DNA of 64,000 nucleotides, taken from NCBI GenBank assembly GCA_964057225.1, contig CAXKVF010000002.1:111001-175000 (forward strand), read 5' to 3'. The stretch's first letter is position 1; each line of letters begins with the position of its first letter. The translations under genes and the position numbers were made by a program. Source of the DNA: Auanema rhodensis (Eukaryota > Nematoda > Chromadorea > Rhabditida > Rhabditidae). This document shows, piece after piece, positions 28,221 to 43,800 of the stretch. The notes under the pieces were generated by a model. The model did no database searches and was not told where the DNA came from. It worked only from the letters and a program-made list of their open reading frames with translations.

Positions 28221-31171
28221 CACCGTGGAATGAAGTTGTAATACTGTTTTTTTCATATTTTCTTAAAGAATATACAAAACCTAAATATCTTCACTTGAAA
28301 TGTACAACACAGTTTAAAATCGCAATATATTGTATCGAGAAAAAACTCGAGGAAGATGCATATTTATCGTCTGTGTTGCACATTTCAACACGGTGGAATG
28401 AAGTTGTAATATTTTTTTTTTCATATTTTCTTAAAGAATATACAAAACCTAAATATCTTCACTTGAAATGTACAACACAATTAGAAATTGCAATATATTG
28501 TATCGAGGAAAAACTCAAGGAAGATGCATATTTATCGTCTGTATTGCACATTTCAACACCGTGGAATGAAGTTGTAATACTGTTTTTTTCATATTTTCTT
28601 AAAGAATATACAAAACCTAAATATCTTCACTTGAAATGTACAACACAGTTTAAAATCGCAATATATTGTATCGAGGAAAAACTCAAGGAAGATGCATATT
28701 TATCGTCTGTATTGCACATTTCAACACTGTGGAATGAAGTTGTAATATTTTTTTTTCATATTTTCTTAAAGAATATACAAAACCTTAGTATCTTCACTTG
28801 AAATGTACAACACAGTTTGAAATCGCAATATATTGTATCGAGGAAAAACTCAAGGAAGATGCATATTTATCGTCTGTATTGCACATTTCAACACCGTGGA
28901 ATGAAGTTGTAATATTTTTTTTTTCATATTTTCTTAAAGAATATACAAAACCTTAGTATCTTCACTTGAAATGTACAACACAGTTTGAAATCGCAATATA
29001 TTGTATCGAGGAAAAACTCAAGGAAGATACATATTTATCGTCTGTATTGCACATTTCAACACCGTGGAATGAAGTTGTAATATTTTTTTTTTCATATTTT
29101 CTTAAAGAATATACAAAACCTAAATATCTTCACTTGAAATGAACAACACAATTAGAAATCGCAATATATTGTATCGAGGAAAAACTCAAGGAAGATGCAT
29201 ATTTATCGTCTGTATTGCACATTTCAACACCGTGATATGAAGTTGTAATACTGTTTTTTTCATATTTTCTTAAAGAATATACAAAACCTAAATATGTTCA
29301 CTTGAAATGTACAACACAATTAGAAATCGCAATATATTGTATCGAGGAAAAACTCAAGGAAGATGCATATTTATCGTCTGTATTGCACATTTCAACACCG
29401 TGGAATGAAGTTTTAATACTGTTTTTTTCATATTTTCTTAGAGAATATACAAAACCTAAATATCTTCACTTGAAATGTACAACACAGTTTAAAATCGCAA
29501 TATATTGTATCGAGGAAAAACTCAAGGAAGATGCATATTTATCGTCTGTATTGCACATTTCAACACCGTGGAATGAAGTTTTAATACTGTTTTTTTCATA
29601 TTTTCTTAAAGAATATACAAAACCTAAATATTTTCACTTGAAATGTACAACACAGTTTAAAATCGCAATATATTGTATCGAGAAAAAACTCGAGGAAGAT
29701 GCATATTTATCGTCTGTGTTGCACATTTCAACACGGTGGAATGAAGTTGTAATATTTTTTTTTCATATTTTCTTAAAGAATATACAAAACCTAAATATCT
29801 TCACATGAAATGTACAACAAAATTAGAAATCGCAATATATTGTATCGAGGAAAAACTCAAGGAAGATGCATATTTATCGTCTGTATTGCACATTTCAACA
29901 CCGTGGTATGAAGTTGTAATACTGTTTTTTTCATATTTTCTTAAAGAATATACAGAACCTAAATATCTTCACTTGAAATGTAAAATACAGTTTAAAATCG
30001 CAATATATTGTATCGAGGAAAAACTGGAGGAAGATGCATATTATCGTCTGTATTGCACATTTCAACACCGTGGAATGAAGTTGTAATATTTTTTTTTTCA
30101 TAGTTTCTTAAAGAATATACAAAACCTAAATATCTTCACATGAAATGTACAACACAATTAGAAATCGCAATATATTGTATCGAGGAAAAACTCAAGGAAG
30201 ATGCATATTTATCGTCTGTATTGCACATTTCAACACTGTGAAATGAAGTTGTAATATTTTTTTTTTCATATTTTCTTAAAGAATATACAAAACCTAAATA
30301 TCTTCATATGAAATGTACAACACAATTAGAAATCGCAATATATTGTATCGAGGAAAAACTCAAGGAAGATGCATATTTATCGTCTGTATTGCACATTTCA
30401 ACACCGTGGAATGAAGTTGTAATATTTTTTTTTTCATATTTTCTTAAAGAATATACAAAACCTAAAAATCTTCACATGAAATGTACAACACAATTAGAAA
30501 TTGCAATATATTGTGTCGAGGAAAAACTCAAGGTAGATGCATATTTATCGTCTGTATTGCACATTTCAACACGGTGGAATGAAGTTGTAATATTTTTTTT
30601 TTCATATTTTCTTAAAGAATATACAAAACCTAAATATCTTCATATGAAATGTACAACACAATTAGAAATCGCAATATATTGTATCGAGGAAAAACTCAAG
30701 GAAGATGCATATTTATCGTCTGTATTGCACATTTCAACACGGTGGAATGAAGTTGTAATATTTTTTTTTTCATATTTTCTTAAAGAATATACAAAACCTA
30801 AATATGTTCACTTGAAATGTACAACACAATTAGAAATCGCAATATATTGTATCGAGGAAAAACTCAAGGAAGATGCATATTTATCGTCTGTATTGCACAT
30901 TTCAACACCGTGGAATGAAGTTTTAATACTGTTTTTTTCATATTTTCTTAGAGAATATACAAAACCTAAATATCTTCACTTGAAATGTACAACACAGTTT
31001 AAAATCGCAATATATTGTATCGAGGAAAAACTCAAGGAAGATGCATATTTATCGTCTGTATTGCACATTTCAACACCGTGGAATGAAGTTTTAATACTGT
31101 TTTTTTCATATTTTCTTAAAGAATATACAAAACCTAAATATTTTCACTTGAAATGTACAACACAATTAGAA

Positions 31172-33442
31172 ATCGCAATATATTGTATCGAGGAAAAACT
31201 CAAGGAAGATGCATATTTATCGTCTGTATTGCACATTTCAACACCGTGGAATGAAGTTTTAATACTGTTTTTTTCATATTTTCTTAGAGAATATACAAAA
31301 CCTAAATATCTTCACTTGAAATGTACAACACAGTTTAAAATCGCAATATATTGTATCGAGGAAAAACTCAAGGAAGATGCATATTTATCGTCTGTATTGC
31401 ACATTTCAACACCGTGGAATGAAGTTTTAATACTGTTTTTTTCATATTTTCTTAAAGAATATACAAAACCTAAATATTTTCACTTGAAATGTACAACACA
31501 GTTTAAAATCGCAATATATTGTATCGAGAAAAAACTCGAGGAAGATGCATATTTATCGTCTGTGTTGCACATTTCAACACGGTGGAATGAAGTTGTAATA
31601 TTTTTTTTTCATATTTTCTTAAAGAATATACAAAACCTAAATATCTTCACATGAAATGTACAACAAAATTAGAAATCGCAATATATTGTATCGAGGAAAA
31701 ACTCAAGGAAGATGCATATTTATCGTCTGTATTGCACATTTCAACACCGTGGTATGAAGTTGTAATACTGTTTTTTTCATATTTTCTTAAAGAATATACA
31801 GAACCTAAATATCTTCACTTGAAATGTAAAATACAGTTTAAAATCGCAATATATTGTATCGAGGAAAAACTGGAGGAAGATGCATATTATCGTCTGTATT
31901 GCACATTTCAACACCGTGGAATGAAGTTGTAATATTTTTTTTTTCATAGTTTCTTAAAGAATATACAAAACCTAAATATCTTCACATGAAATGTACAACA
32001 CAATTAGAAATCGCAATATATTGTATCGAGGAAAAACTCAAGGAAGATGCATATTTATCGTCTGTATTGCACATTTCAACACTGTGAAATGAAGTTGTAA
32101 TATTTTTTTTTTCATATTTTCTTAAAGAATATACAAAACCTAAATATCTTCATATGAAATGTACAACACAATTAGAAATCGCAATATATTGTATCGAGGA
32201 AAAACTCAAGGAAGATGCATATTTATCGTCTGTATTGCACATTTCAACACCGTGGAATGAAGTTGTAATATTTTTTTTTTCATATTTTCTTAAAGAATAT
32301 ACAAAACCTAAATATCTTCACATGAAATGTACAACACAATTAGAAATTGCAATATATTGTGTCGAGGAAAAACTCAAGGTAGATGCATATTTATCGTCTG
32401 TATTGCACATTTCAACACGGTGGAATGAAGTTGTAATATTTTTTTTTTCATATTTTCTTAAAGAATATACAAAACCTAAATATCTTCATATGAAATGTAC
32501 AACACAATTAGAAATCGCAATATATTGTATCGAGGAAAAACTCAAGGAAGATGCATATTTATCGTCTGTATTGCACATTTCAACACGGTGGAATGAAGTT
32601 GTAATATTTTTTTTTTCATATTTTCTTAAAGAATATACAAAACCTAAATATCTTCACTTGAAATGTACAACACAGTTCAAAATCGCAATATATTGTATCG
32701 AGGAAAAACTCAAGGAAGATGCATATTTATCGTCTGTATTGCACATTTCAACACGGTGGAATGAAGTTGTAATATTTTTTTTTCATATTTTCTTAAAGAA
32801 TATACAAAACCTAAATATCTTCAAATGAAATGTACAACACAGTTCAAAATCGGAATATATTGTATCGAGGAAAAACTCAAGGAAGATGCATATTTATCGT
32901 CTGTGTTGCACATTTCAACACTGTGGAATGAAGTTGTAATATTTTTTTTTCATATTTTCTTAAAGAATATACAAAACCTAAATATCTTCACTTGAAATGT
33001 ACAACACAATTAGAAATCGCAATATATTGTGTCGAGGAAAAACTCAAGGTAGATGCATATTTATCGTCTGTATTGCACATTTCAACACGGTGGAATGAAG
33101 TTGTAATACTGTTTTTTTTCATATTTTCTTAAAGAATATACAAAACCTTAGTATCTTCACTTGAAATGTACAACACAGTTTGAAATCGCAATATATTGTA
33201 TCGAGGAAAAACTCAAGGAAGATGCATATTTATCGTCTGTATTGCACATTTCAACACCGTGGAATGAAGTTGTAATATTTTTTTTTTCATATTTTCTTAA
33301 AGAATATACAAAACCTAAATATCTTCACTTGAAATGTACAACACAGTTAAAAATCGCAATATATTGTATCGAGGAAAAACTCAAGGAAGATGCATATTTA
33401 TCGTCTGTATTGCACATTTCAACACCGTGGAATGAAGTTGTA
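31172..33442 (+). repeat. Segmental duplication C, copy 2
   Basis: This is the partner of 18079-20349 at offset 13093. The same monomer order is also partly present at 29300-30470 and 11677-12540, so this is one member of a family of related multi-monomer blocks. Confidence 0.83.
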
Positions 33443-36400
33443 ATATTTTTTTTTTCATATTTTCTTAAAGAATATACAAAACCTAAATATCTTCACATGA
33501 AATGTACAACACAATTAGAAATTGCAATATATTGTGTCGAGGAAAAACTCAAGGTAGATGCATATTTATCGTCTGTATTGCACATTTCAACACGGTGGAA
33601 TGAAGTTGTAATATTTTTTTTTTCATATTTTCTTAAAGAATATACAAAACCTAAATATCTTCATATGAAATGTACAACACAATTAGAAATCGCAATATAT
33701 TGTATCGAGGAAAAACTCAAGGAAGATGCATATTTATCGTCTGTATTGCACATTTCAACACGGTGGAATGAAGTTGTAATATTTTTTTTTTCATATTTTC
33801 TTAAAGAATATACAAAACCTAAATATCTTCACTTGAAATGTACAACACAGTTCAAAATCGCAATATATTGTATCGAGGAAAAACTCAAGGAAGATGCATA
33901 TTTATCGTCTGTATTGCACATTTCAACACGGTGGAATGAAGTTGTAATATTTTTTTTTCATATTTTCTTAAAGAATATACAAAACCTAAATATCTTCAAA
34001 TGAAATGTACAACACAGTTCAAAATCGGAATATATTGTATCGAGGAAAAACTCAAGGAAGATGCATATTTATCGTCTGTGTTGCACATTTCAACACTGTG
34101 GAATGAAGTTGTAATATTTTTTTTTCATATTTTCTTAAAGAATATACAAAACCTAAATATCTTCACTTGAAATGTACAACACAATTAGAAATCGCAATAT
34201 ATTGTGTCGAGGAAAAACTCAAGGTAGATGCATATTTATCGTCTGTATTGCACATTTCAACACGGTGGAATGAAGTTGTAATACTGTTTTTTTTCATATT
34301 TTCTTAAAGAATATACAAAACCTTAGTATCTTCACTTGAAATGTACAACACAGTTTGAAATCGCAATATATTGTATCGAGGAAAAACTCAAGGAAGATGC
34401 ATATTTATCGTCTGTATTGCACATTTCAACACCGTGGAATGAAGTTCTAATATTTTTTTTTTCATATTTTCTTAAAGAATATACAAAACCTTAGTATCTT
34501 CACTTGAAATGTACAACACAGTTTGAAATCCCAATATATTGTATCGAGGAAAAACTCAAGGAAGATGCATATTTATCGTCTGTATTGCACATTTCAACAC
34601 CGTGGAATGAAGTTCTAATATTTTTTTTTTCATATTTTCTTAAAGAATATACAAAACCTTAGTATCTTCACTTGAAATGTACAACACAGTTTGAAATCGC
34701 AATATATTGTATCGAGGAAAAACTCAAGGAAGATGCATATTTATCGTCTATATTGCACATTTCAACACCGTGATATGAAGTTGTAATACTGTTTTTTTCA
34801 TATTTTCTTAAAGAATATACAAAACCTAAATATGTTCCCTTGAAATGTACAACACAATTAGAAATCGCAATATATTGTATCGAGGAAAAACTCAAGGAAG
34901 ATGCATATTTATCGTCTGTATTGCACATTTCAACACCGTGGAATGAAGTTGTAATATTTTTTTTTTCATATTTTCTTAAAGAATATACAAAACCTAAATA
35001 TCTTCACTTGAAATGTACAACACAGTTAAAAATCGCAATATATTGTATCGAGGAAAAACTCAAGGAAGATGCATATTTATCGTCTGTATTGCACATTTCA
35101 ACACCGTGATATGAAGTTGTAATACTGTTTTTTTCATATTTTCTTAAAGAATATACAAAACCTAAATATCTTCACATGAAATGTACAACACAATTAGAAA
35201 TCGCAATATATTGTATCGAGGAAAAACTCGAGGAAGATGCATATTTATCGTCTGTATTGCACATTTCAACACGGTGGAATGAAGTTGTAATATTTTTTTT
35301 TTCATATTTTCTTAAAGAATATACAAAACCTAAATATCTTCACATGAAATGTACAACACAATTAGAAATCGCAATATATTGTATCGAGGAAAAACTCAAG
35401 GAAGATACATATTTATCGTCTGTATTGCACATTTCAACACCGTGGAATGAAGTTGTAATATTTTTTTTTTCATAGTTTCTTAAAGAATATACAAAACCTA
35501 AATATCTTCACATGAAATGTACAACACAATTAGAAATCGCAATATATTGTATCGAGGAAAAACTCAAGGAAGATGCATATTTATCGTCTGTATTGCACAT
35601 TTCAACACTGTGGAATGAAGTTATAATATTTTTTTTTTCATATTTTCTTAAAGAATATACAAAACCTAAATATCTTCACTTGAAATGTACAACACAATTA
35701 GAAATCGCAATATATTGTATCCAGGAAAAACTCAAGGAAGATGCATATTTATCGTCTGTATTGCACATTTCAACACCGTGGAATGAAGTTGTAATATTTT
35801 TTTTTTCATATTTTCTTAAAGAATATACAAAACCTAAATATCTTCACTTGAAATGTACAACACAATTAGAAATCGCAATATATTGTATCGAGGAAAAACT
35901 CAAGGAAGATGCATATTTATCGTCTGTATTGCACATTTCAACACCGTGGTATGAAGTTGTAATACTGTTTTTTTCATATTTTCTTAAAGAATATACAAAA
36001 CCTTAATATGTTCACTTGAAATTTACAACACAATTAGAAATCGCAATATATTGTATCGAGGAAAAACTCAAGGAAGATGCATATTTATCGTCTGTATTGC
36101 ACATTTCAACACCGTGGAATGAAGTTTTAATACTGTTTTTTTTTCATATTTTCTTAGAGAATATACAAAACCTAAATATCTTCACTTGAAATGTACAACA
36201 CAGTTCAAAATCGCAATATATTGTATCGAGGAAAAACTCAAGGAAGATGCATATTTATCGTCTGTATTGCACATTTCAACACGGTGGAATGAAGTTGTAA
36301 TATTTTTTTTTCATATTTTCTTAAAGAATATACAAAACCTAAATATCTTCACATGAAATGTACAACACAATTAGAAATCGCAATATATTGTATCGAGGAA

Positions 36401-37855
36401 AAACTCAAGGAAGATGCATATTTATCGTCTGTATTGCACATTTCAACACCGTGGAATGAAGTTTTAATACTGTTTTTTTCATATTTTCTTAGAGAATATA
36501 CAAAACCTAAATATCTTCACTTGAAATGTACAACACAGTTCAAAATCGCAATATATTGTATCGAGGAAAAACTCAAGGAAGATGCATATTTATCGTCTGT
36601 ATTGCACATTTCAACACTGTGGAATGAAGTTGTAATATTTTTTTTTCATATTTTCTTAAAGAATATACAAAACCTAAATATCTTCACTTGAAATGTACAA
36701 CACAATTAGAAATCGCAATATATTGTATCGAGGAAAAACTCAAGGAAGATGCATATTTATCGTCTGTATTGCACATTTCAACACTGTGGAATGAAGTTGT
36801 AATATTTTTTTTTCATATTTTCTTAAAGAATATACAAAACCTTAGTATCTTCACTTGAAATGTACAACACAGTTTGAAATCGCAATATATTGTATCGAGG
36901 AAAAACTCAAGGAAGATGCATATTTATCGTCTGTATTGCACATTTCAACACCGTGGAATGAAGTTGTAATATTTTTTTTTTCATATTTTCTTAAAGAATA
37001 TACAAAACCTTAGTATCTTCACTTGAAATGTACAACACAGTTTGAAATCGCAATATATTGTATCGAGGAAAAACTCAAGGAAGATGCATATTTATCGTCT
37101 GTATTGCACATTTCAACACCGTGGAATGAAGTTGTAATATTTTTTTTTTCATATTTTCTTAAAGAATATACAAAACCTTAGTATCTTCACTTGAAATGTA
37201 CAACACAGTTTGAAATCGCAATATATTGTATCGAGGAAAAACTCAAGGAAGATGCATATTTATCGTCTGTATTGCACATTTCAACACCGTGGAATGAAGT
37301 TGTAATATTTTTTTTTTCATATTTTCTTAAAGAATATACAAAACCTTAGTATCTTCACTTGAAATGTACAACACAGTTTGAAATCGCAATATATTGTATC
37401 GAGGAAAAACTCAAGGAAGATGCATATTTATCGTCTGTATTGCACATTTCAACACCGTGATATGAAGTTGTAATACTGTTTTTTTCATATTTTCTTAAAG
37501 AATATACAAAACCTAAATATGTTCACTTGAAATGTACAACACAATTAGAAATCGCAATATATTGTATCGAGGAGAAACTCAAGGAAGATGCATATTTATC
37601 GTCTGTATTGCACATTTCAACACCGTGGAATGAAGTTTTAATACTGTTTTTTTCATATTTTCTTAGAGAATATACAAAACCTAAATATCTTCACTTGAAA
37701 TGTACAACACAGTTTAAAATCGCAATATATTGTATCGAGGAAAAACTCAAGGAAGATGCATATTTATCGTCTGTATTGCACATTTCAACACCGTGGAATG
37801 AAGTTTTAATACTGTTTTTTTCATATTTTCTTAAAGAATATACAAAACCTAAATA

Positions 37856-40800
37856 TTTTCACTTGAAATGTACAACACAATTAGAAAACGCAATATATTG
37901 TATCGAGGAAAAACTCAAGGAAGATGCATATTTATCGTCTGTATTGCACATTTCAACACCGTGGTATGAAGTTGTAATACTGTTTTTTTCATATTTTCTT
38001 AAAGAATATACAAAACCTAAATATCTTCACTTGAAATGTACAACACAGTTTAAAATCGCAATATATTGTATCGAGAAAAAACTCAAGGAAGATGCATATT
38101 TATCGTCTGTATTGCACATTTCAACACCGTGGAATGAAGTTGTAATATTTTTTTTTTCATATTTTCTTGAAGAATATACAAAACCTTAGTATTTTCACTT
38201 GAAATGTACAACACAATTAGAAAACGCAATATATTGTATCGAGGAAAAACTCAAGGAAGATGCATATTTATCGTCTGTATTGCACATTTCAACACGGTGG
38301 AATGAAGTTGTAATATTTTTTTTTTCATATTTTCTTAAAGAATATACAAAACCTAAATATCTTCACATGAAATGTACAACACAATTAGAAATCGCAATAT
38401 ATTGTATCGAGGAAAAACTCAAGGAAGATGCATATTTATCGTCTGTATTGCACATTTCAACACCGTGGAATGATGTTGTAATACTGTTTTTTTCATATTT
38501 TCTTAAAGAATATACAAAACCTAAATATCTTCACTTGAAATGTACAACACAGTTTAAAATCGCAATATATTGTATCGAGGAAAAACTCAAGGAAGATGCA
38601 TATTTATCGTCTGTATTGCACATTTCAACACCGTGGAATGAAGTTTTAATACTGTTTTTTTCATATTTTCTTAGAGAATATACAAAACCTAAATATCTTC
38701 ACTTGAAATGTACAACACAGTTCAAAATCGCAAGGAAGATGCATATTTATCGTCTGTATTGCACATTTCAACACCGTGGAATGAAGTTTTAATACTGTTT
38801 TTTTCATATTTTCTTAGAGAATATACAAAACCTAAATATCTTCACTTGAAATGTACAACACAGTTTAAAATCGCAATATATTGTATCGAGGAAAAACTCA
38901 AGGAAGATGCATATTTATCGTCTGTATTGCACATTTCAACACGGTGGAATGAAGTTGTAATATTTTTTTTTCATATTTTCTTAAAGAATATACAAAACCT
39001 AAATATCTTCACATGAAATGTACAACACAATTAGAAATTGCAATATATTGTATCGAGGAAAAACTCAAGGAAGATGCATATTTATCGTCTGTATTGCACA
39101 TTTCAACACCGTGGAATGAAGTTGTAATACTGTTTTTTTCATATTTTCTTAAAGAATATACAAAACCTAAATATCTTCACTTGAAATGTACAACACAGTT
39201 TAAAATCGCAATATATTGTATCGAGAAAAAACTCGAGGAAGATGCATATTTATCGTCTGTGTTGCACATTTCAACACGGTGGAATGAAGTTGTAATATTT
39301 TTTTTTTCATATTTTCTTAAAGAATATACAAAACCTAAATATCTTCACTTGAAATGTACAACACAATTAGAAATTGCAATATATTGTATCGAGGAAAAAC
39401 TCAAGGAAGATGCATATTTATCGTCTGTATTGCACATTTCAACACCGTGGAATGAAGTTGTAATACTGTTTTTTTCATATTTTCTTAAAGAATATACAAA
39501 ACCTAAATATCTTCACTTGAAATGTACAACACAGTTTAAAATCGCAATATATTGTATCGAGGAAAAACTCAAGGAAGATGCATATTTATCGTCTGTATTG
39601 CACATTTCAACACCGTGGAATGAAGTTTTAATACTGTTTTTTTCATATTTTCTTAGAGAATATACAAAACCTAAATATCTTCACTTGAAATGTACAACAC
39701 AGTTTAAAATCGCAATATATTGTATCGAGGAAAAACTCAAGGAAGATGCATATTTATCGTCTGTATTGCACATTTCAACACGGTGGAATGAAGTTGTAAT
39801 ATTTTTTTTTCATATTTTCTTAAAGAATATACAAAACCTAAATATCTTCACATGAAATGTACAACACAATTAGAAATTGCAATATATTGTATCGAGGAAA
39901 AACTCAAGGAAGATTCATATTTATCGTCTGTATTGCACATTTCAACACCGTGGAATGAAGTTGTAATACTGTTTTTTTCATATTTTCTTAAAGAATATAC
40001 AAAACCTAAATATCTTCACTTGAAATGTACAACACAGTTTAAAATCGCAATATATTGTATCGAGAAAAAACTCGAGGAAGATGCATATTTATCGTCTGTG
40101 TTGCACATTTCAACACGGTGGAATGAAGTTGTAATATTTTTTTTTTCATATTTTCTTAAAGAATATACAAAACCTAAATATCTTCACTTGAAATGTACAA
40201 CACAATTAGAAATCGCAATATATTGTATCGAGGAAAAACTCAAGGAAGATGCATATTTATCGTCTGTATTGCACATTTGAACACCGTGATATGAAGTTGT
40301 AATACTGTTTTTTTCATATTTTCTTAAAGAATATACAAAACCTAAATATGTTCACTTGAAATGTACAACACAATTAGAAATCGCAATATATTGTATCGAG
40401 GAAAAACTCAAGGAAGATGCATATTTATCGTCTGTATTGCACATTTCAACACGGTGGAATGAAGTTATAATATTTTTTTTTTCATATTTTCTTAAAGAAT
40501 ATACAAAACCTAAATATCTTCACATGAAATGTACAACACAATTAGAAATCGCAATATATTGTATCGAGGAAAAACTCAAGGAAGATGCATATTTATCGTC
40601 TGTATTGCACATTTCAACACGGTGGAATGAAGTTGTAATATTTTTTTTTTCATATTTTCTTAAAGAATATACAAAACCTAAATATCTTCACATGAAATGT
40701 ACAACACAATTAGAAATCGCAATATATTGTATCGAGGAAAAACTCAAGGAAGATGCATATTTATCGTCTGTATTGCACATTTCAACACCGTGGAATGATG

Positions 40801-43800
40801 TTGTAATACTGTTTTTTTCATATTTTCTTAAAGAATATACAAAACCTAAATATCTTCACTTGAAATGTACAACACAGTTTAAAATCGCAATATATTGTAT
40901 CGAGGAAAAACTCAAGGAAGATGCATATTTATCGTCTGTATTGCACATTTCAACACCGTGATATGAAGTTGTAATACTGTTTTTTTCATATTTTCTTAAA
41001 GAATATACAAAACCTAAATATCTTCACATGAAATGTACAACACAATTAGAAATCGCAATATATTGTATCGAGGAAAAACTCAAGGAAGATGCATATTTAT
41101 CGTCTGTATTGCACATTTCAACACCGTGGAATGATGTTGTAATACTGTTTTTTTCATATTTTCTTAAAGAATATACAAAACCTAAATATCTTCACTTGAA
41201 ATGTACAACACAGTTTAAAATCGCAATATATTGTATCGAGAAAAAACTCGAGGAAGATGCATATTTATCGTCTGTATTGCACATTTCAACACCGTGGAAT
41301 GAAGTTGTAATATTTTTTTTTCATATTTTCTTAAAGAATATACAAAACCTAAGTATCTTCACTTGAAATGTACAACACAATTAGAAATCGCAATATATTG
41401 TATCCAGGAAAAACTCAAGGAAGATGCATATTTATCGTCTGTATTGCACATTTCAACACCGTGGAATGAAGTTGTAATACTGTTTTTTTCATATTTTCTT
41501 AAGGAATATACAAAAACTAAATATCTTCACTTGAAATGTACAACACAGTTTGAAATCGCAATATATTGTATCGAGGAAAAACTCAAGGAAGATGCATATT
41601 TATCGTCTGTATTGCACATTTCAACACCGTGGAATGAAGTTGTAATATTTTTTTTTTCATATTTTCTTAAAGAATATACAAAACCTTAATATGTTCACTT
41701 GAAATTTACAACACAATTAGAAATCGCAATATATTGTATCGAGGAAAAACTCAAGGAAGATGCATATTTATCGTCTGTATTGCACATTTCAACACCGTGG
41801 AATGAAGTTTTAATACTGTTTTTTTTCATATTTTCTTAGAGAATATACAAAACCTAAATATCTTCACTTGAAATGTACAACACAGTTCAAAATCGCAATA
41901 TATTGTATCGAGGAAAAACTCAAGGAAGATGCATATTTATCGTCTGTATTGCACATTTCAACACGGTGGAATGAAGTTGTAATATTTTTTTTTCATATTT
42001 TCTTAAAGAATATACAAAACCTAAATATCTTCACATGAAATGTACAACACAATTAGAAATCGCAATATATTGTATCGAGGAAAAACTCAAGGAAGATGCA
42101 TATTTATCGTCTGTATTGCACATTTCAACACCGTGGAATGAAGTTTTAATACTGTTTTTTTCATATTTTCTTAGAGAATATACAAAACCTAAATATCTTC
42201 ACTTGAAATGTACAACACAGTTCAAAATCGCAATATATTGTATCGAGGAAAAACTCAAGGAAGATGCATATTTATCGTCTGTATTGCACATTTCAACACT
42301 GTGGAATGAAGTTGTAATATTTTTTTTTCATATTTTCTTAAAGAATATACAAAACCTAAATATCTTCACTTGAAATGTACAACACAATTAGAAATCGCAA
42401 TATATTGTATCGAGGAAAAACTCAAGGAAGATGCATATTTATCGTCTGTATTGCACATTTCAACACTGTGGAATGAAGTTGTAATATTTTTTTTTCATAT
42501 TTTCTTAAAGAATATACAAAACCTTAGTATCTTCACTTGAAATGTACAACACAGTTTGAAATCGCAATATATTGTATCGAGGAAAAACTCAAGGAAGATG
42601 CATATTTATCGTCTGTATTGCACATTTCAACACCGTGGAATGAAGTTGTAATATTTTTTTTTTCATATTTTCTTAAAGAATATACAAAACCTTAGTATCT
42701 TCACTTGAAATGTACAACACAGTTTGAAATCGCAATATATTGTATCGAGGAAAAACTCAAGGAAGATGCATATTTATCGTCTGTATTGCACATTTCAACA
42801 CCGTGGAATGAAGTTGTAATACTGTTTTTTTCATATTTTCTTAAGGAATATACAAAAACTAAATATCTTCACTTGAAATGTACAACACAGTTTGAAATCG
42901 CAATATATTGTATCGAGGAAAAACTCAAGGAAGATGCATATTTATCGTCTGTATTGCACATTTCAACACCGTGGAATGAAGTTGTAATATTTTTTTTTTC
43001 ATATTTTCTTAAAGAATATACAAAACCTAAATATCTTCACTTGAAATGTACAACACAATTAGAAATCGCAATATATAGTATCGAGGAAAAACTCAAGGAA
43101 GATGCATATTTATCGTCTGTATTGCACATTTCAACACCGTGATATGAAGTTGTAATACTGTTTTTTTCATATTTTCTTAAAGAATATACAAAACCTAAAT
43201 ATGTTCACTTGAAATGTACAACACAATTAGAAATCGCAATATATTGTATCGAGGAAAAACTCAAGGAAGATGCATATTTATCGTCTGTATTGCACATTTC
43301 AACACCGTGGAATGAAGTTTTAATACTGTTTTTTTCATATTTTCTTAGAGAATATACAAAACCTAAATATCTTCACTTGAAATGTACAACACAGTTTAAA
43401 ATCGCAATATATTGTATCGAGGAAAAACTCAAGGAAGATGCATATTTATCGTCTGTATTGCACATTTCAACACCGTGGAATGAAGTTTTAATACTGTTTT
43501 TTTCATATTTTCTTAGAGAATATACAAAACCTAAATATCTTCACATGAAATGTACAACACAATTAGAAATCGCAATATATTGTATCGAGGAAAAACTCAA
43601 GGAAGATGCATATTTATCGTCTGTATTGCACATTTCAACACCGTGGAATGAAGTTTTAATACTGTTTTTTTCATATTTTCTTAAAGAATATACAAAACCT
43701 AAATATTTTCACTTGAAATGTACAACACAGTTTAAAATCGCAATATATTGTATCGAGAAAAAACTCAAGGAAGATACATATTTATCGTCTGTATTGCACA

